Source of the DNA: Candidatus Cloacimonadota bacterium
Lineage (GTDB): Bacteria > Cloacimonadota > Cloacimonadia > JGIOTU-2
NCBI GenBank assembly: GCA_021158425.1
Contig: JAGGUR010000100.1
Coordinates: 1-6,877, forward strand
Direction of reading: 5' to 3'
DNA length: 6,877 bases
Positions 6,206-6,877 of this stretch are shown here, in pieces. Every line of letters begins with the position of its first letter. Positions within the stretch are counted from its first letter, which is position 1. Below the pieces are notes generated by a model, which searched no databases, was not told the DNA's origin, and saw only the letters and a list, made by a program, of their open reading frames with translations. Position numbers and translations under genes: made by a program.

Positions 6206-6238
6206 AAAATTAATATAAAAATATTACATAAATTTTAT

Positions 6239-6264
6239 GACTTTATAGTTTTAACAATAAAGTC
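6239..6264. other. AT-rich hairpin in the leader of mmdA
   Basis: GACTTTAT (6239-6246) and ATAAAGTC (6257-6264) form a perfect 8-bp inverted repeat around a 10-base loop, about 45 bases upstream of the mmdA start. It is AT-rich and unlike the GC-rich palindromes elsewhere in the window. It could be an operator or an RNA hairpin in the leader; nothing here identifies a regulator. No convincing promoter was found in 6196-6315. Confidence 0.35.
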
Positions 6265-6345
6265 TTTGTTTTTTGCAAAGAAATTTATAAACATCATTTT
6301 AATCAAGAATTTCATCTAATTAGTGTTTGTCCGTAAACTCTGAAA

Positions 6346-6405
6346 ACCTTGCAAATGGTCGAAGACCTTCGCAATGGTTGAAGTACATACAACCATTACG
6401 GAGGT
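6346..6405. repeat. Two direct and one inverted copy of a 19-base unit
   Basis: Unit 1 (6346-6364, ACCTTGCAAATGGTCGAAG) is directly followed by unit 2 (6365-6383, ACCTTCGCAATGGTTGAAG); they agree at 15 of 19 bases. A third, inverted copy (6390-6405, CAACCATTACGGAGGT) matches the reverse complement of the first 16 bases of unit 2 at 14 positions. Unit 2 and the inverted copy form a 16-bp stem with one mismatch and one wobble pair around a 9-base loop. The cluster lies between mce and mmdA, where no gene is supported. Confidence 0.65.
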
Positions 6406-6425
6406 TTCGCATCGGTCTCGGCCAA

Positions 6426-6453
6426 TCTTGGCTCCCGATAAATCGGGAGACAG
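6426..6453. repeat. Palindromic element just after mce, sharing its flanks with the mmdA-mmdD element
   Basis: CTCCCGAT (6432-6439) and ATCGGGAG (6442-6449) form a perfect 8-bp stem. The outer sequence TCTTGGCTC (6426-6434) and GAGACAG (6447-6453) is identical to that at 4526-4534 and 4544-4550, where the core is different. It begins 23 bases beyond the mce stop. There is no T-run on the minus strand after the stem, so it is not a standard intrinsic terminator. Confidence 0.65.
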
Positions 6454-6475
6454 GCGCCCAGACGGAAAGGTCGTT

Positions 6476-6868
6476 CTACAGATATTGACACAGTTCAAGC
6501 AAGACGCCATTCGTAGATTTTGGATGAACAAATGTCATTTTGCTTCCATGAGCACCTTGTCTTGGAGTAGGGTATATTAAACTAACTCCAGAATTTTTCA
6601 GAGATTCTATCTTTTTCTCAATATCTTCAACTTCTATAGCTAAATGATGTATTCCTTGTCCATGTTTTTGAAGGAATTTTGAGATTGGACTATCTGTCCT
6701 GCTCGGTTCAAGTAACTCAATTCTGCTGTTTCCAATTTCTATAAAAGCTACCCGCACCTTTTGAGAAGGAACTTCCTCAATATCTGAAACTGTAAAACCT
6801 AATTTTTTATAAGTATTTATTGCTTCGTCAAGATTCTTTACCGCAATTCCAATGTGGTCAATTTTCAT
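6476..6868 (-). CDS. mce: Methylmalonyl-CoA epimerase
   Basis: The 130-residue protein is a vicinal-oxygen-chelate fold enzyme that interconverts (R)- and (S)-methylmalonyl-CoA, linking the B12-dependent mutase to the decarboxylase. Two beta-alpha-beta repeats are visible, starting [22 protein letters not shown] (written here as residues 4-25) and [18 protein letters not shown] (73-90). Expected metal ligands are His5, Gln36, His74 or His75, and Glu125, by analogy to the Propionibacterium enzyme. The segments [20 protein letters not shown] (103-122) and LLELCQ are typical of the family, and the length is normal, so it is complete. Only nine bases lie upstream of the ATG at 6868, so its ribosome site cannot be judged. 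It heads the visible gene set, separated from mmdA by 280 bp that includes palindromic repeats starting soon after its stop. Confidence 0.93.
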   Translation of the reverse strand: MKIDHIGIAVKNLDEAINTYKKLGFTVSDIEEVPSQKVRVAFIEIGNSRIELLEPSRTDSPISKFLQKHGQGIHHLAIEVEDIEKKIESLKNSGVSLIYPTPRQGAHGSKMTFVHPKSTNGVLLELCQYL

Positions 6869-6877
6869 CTGAAAATA

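Noticed and set aside
6205..6207. TTG as an earlier start for mmdA.
   Set aside because: It overlaps the GAGGA ribosome site that is well placed for the ATG at 6195.
6346..6405. A CRISPR array.
   Set aside because: There are only two direct units, adjacent without spacers, plus one inverted unit; this is not the repeat-spacer pattern and there are no cas genes.
6432..6449. The hairpin after mce as an intrinsic terminator.
   Set aside because: No run of T follows the stem on the minus strand.
6316..6531. A 71-codon minus-strand frame overlapping the end of mce.
   Set aside because: It overlaps mce in another frame and otherwise translates only the palindromic repeats; no recognisable protein features.

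Overview
The window is AT-rich bacterial DNA in which every supported gene lies on the minus strand, so it reads from high to low coordinates. Its core is a five-gene set for a sodium-pumping methylmalonyl-CoA decarboxylase, in the order epimerase (mce), carboxyltransferase (mmdA), small membrane subunit (mmdD, OadG family), biotin carrier (mmdC) and membrane sodium pump (mmdB, OadB family). This points to an anaerobe that ferments succinate or amino acids to propionate, or runs the pathway in reverse to oxidise propionate. No biotin carboxylase gene is present, which argues against an ATP-driven propionyl-CoA carboxylase. I cannot name the organism. The low GC content, the operon content and the many short intergenic palindromes would suit an uncultivated anaerobic lineage, but that is a guess.

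Layout from the right edge: mce (6868-6476); a 280-bp gap with a palindromic repeat cluster (about 6346-6453) and an AT-rich hairpin (6239-6264); mmdA (6195-4645); a 225-bp gap filled almost entirely with palindromes and a CACAAAG-type repeat (about 4435-4625); mmdD (4419-3835); mmdC (3809-3372); mmdB (3375-2257, overlapping mmdC by 4 bp); a 214-bp gap with a second CACAAAG-type repeat interrupted by a GC hairpin; rqcH (2042-267), a ribosome-rescue factor of the NFACT family; and the start of an unrecognised membrane protein (249 to the left edge), 17 bp after rqcH.

How the genes work together: the epimerase interconverts the R and S forms of methylmalonyl-CoA. MmdA moves the carboxyl group of the S form to biotin on MmdC. 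MmdB, with MmdD as the probable assembly partner, decarboxylates carboxybiotin and exports sodium ions. rqcH belongs to ribosome quality control and has no evident metabolic link.

The most unusual content is a set of short, relatively GC-rich palindromic elements. They sit in two of the junctions inside the operon, in the mmdB-rqcH gap, and in frame inside rqcH itself. Some share the same outer sequence around different hairpin cores. Two CACAAAG-type copies lie directly before start codons and create tiny reading frames that stop at, or one base before, the next gene's start. This could be a mobile hairpin family that also shapes translation, but with only this window the family-level claims are inferences.
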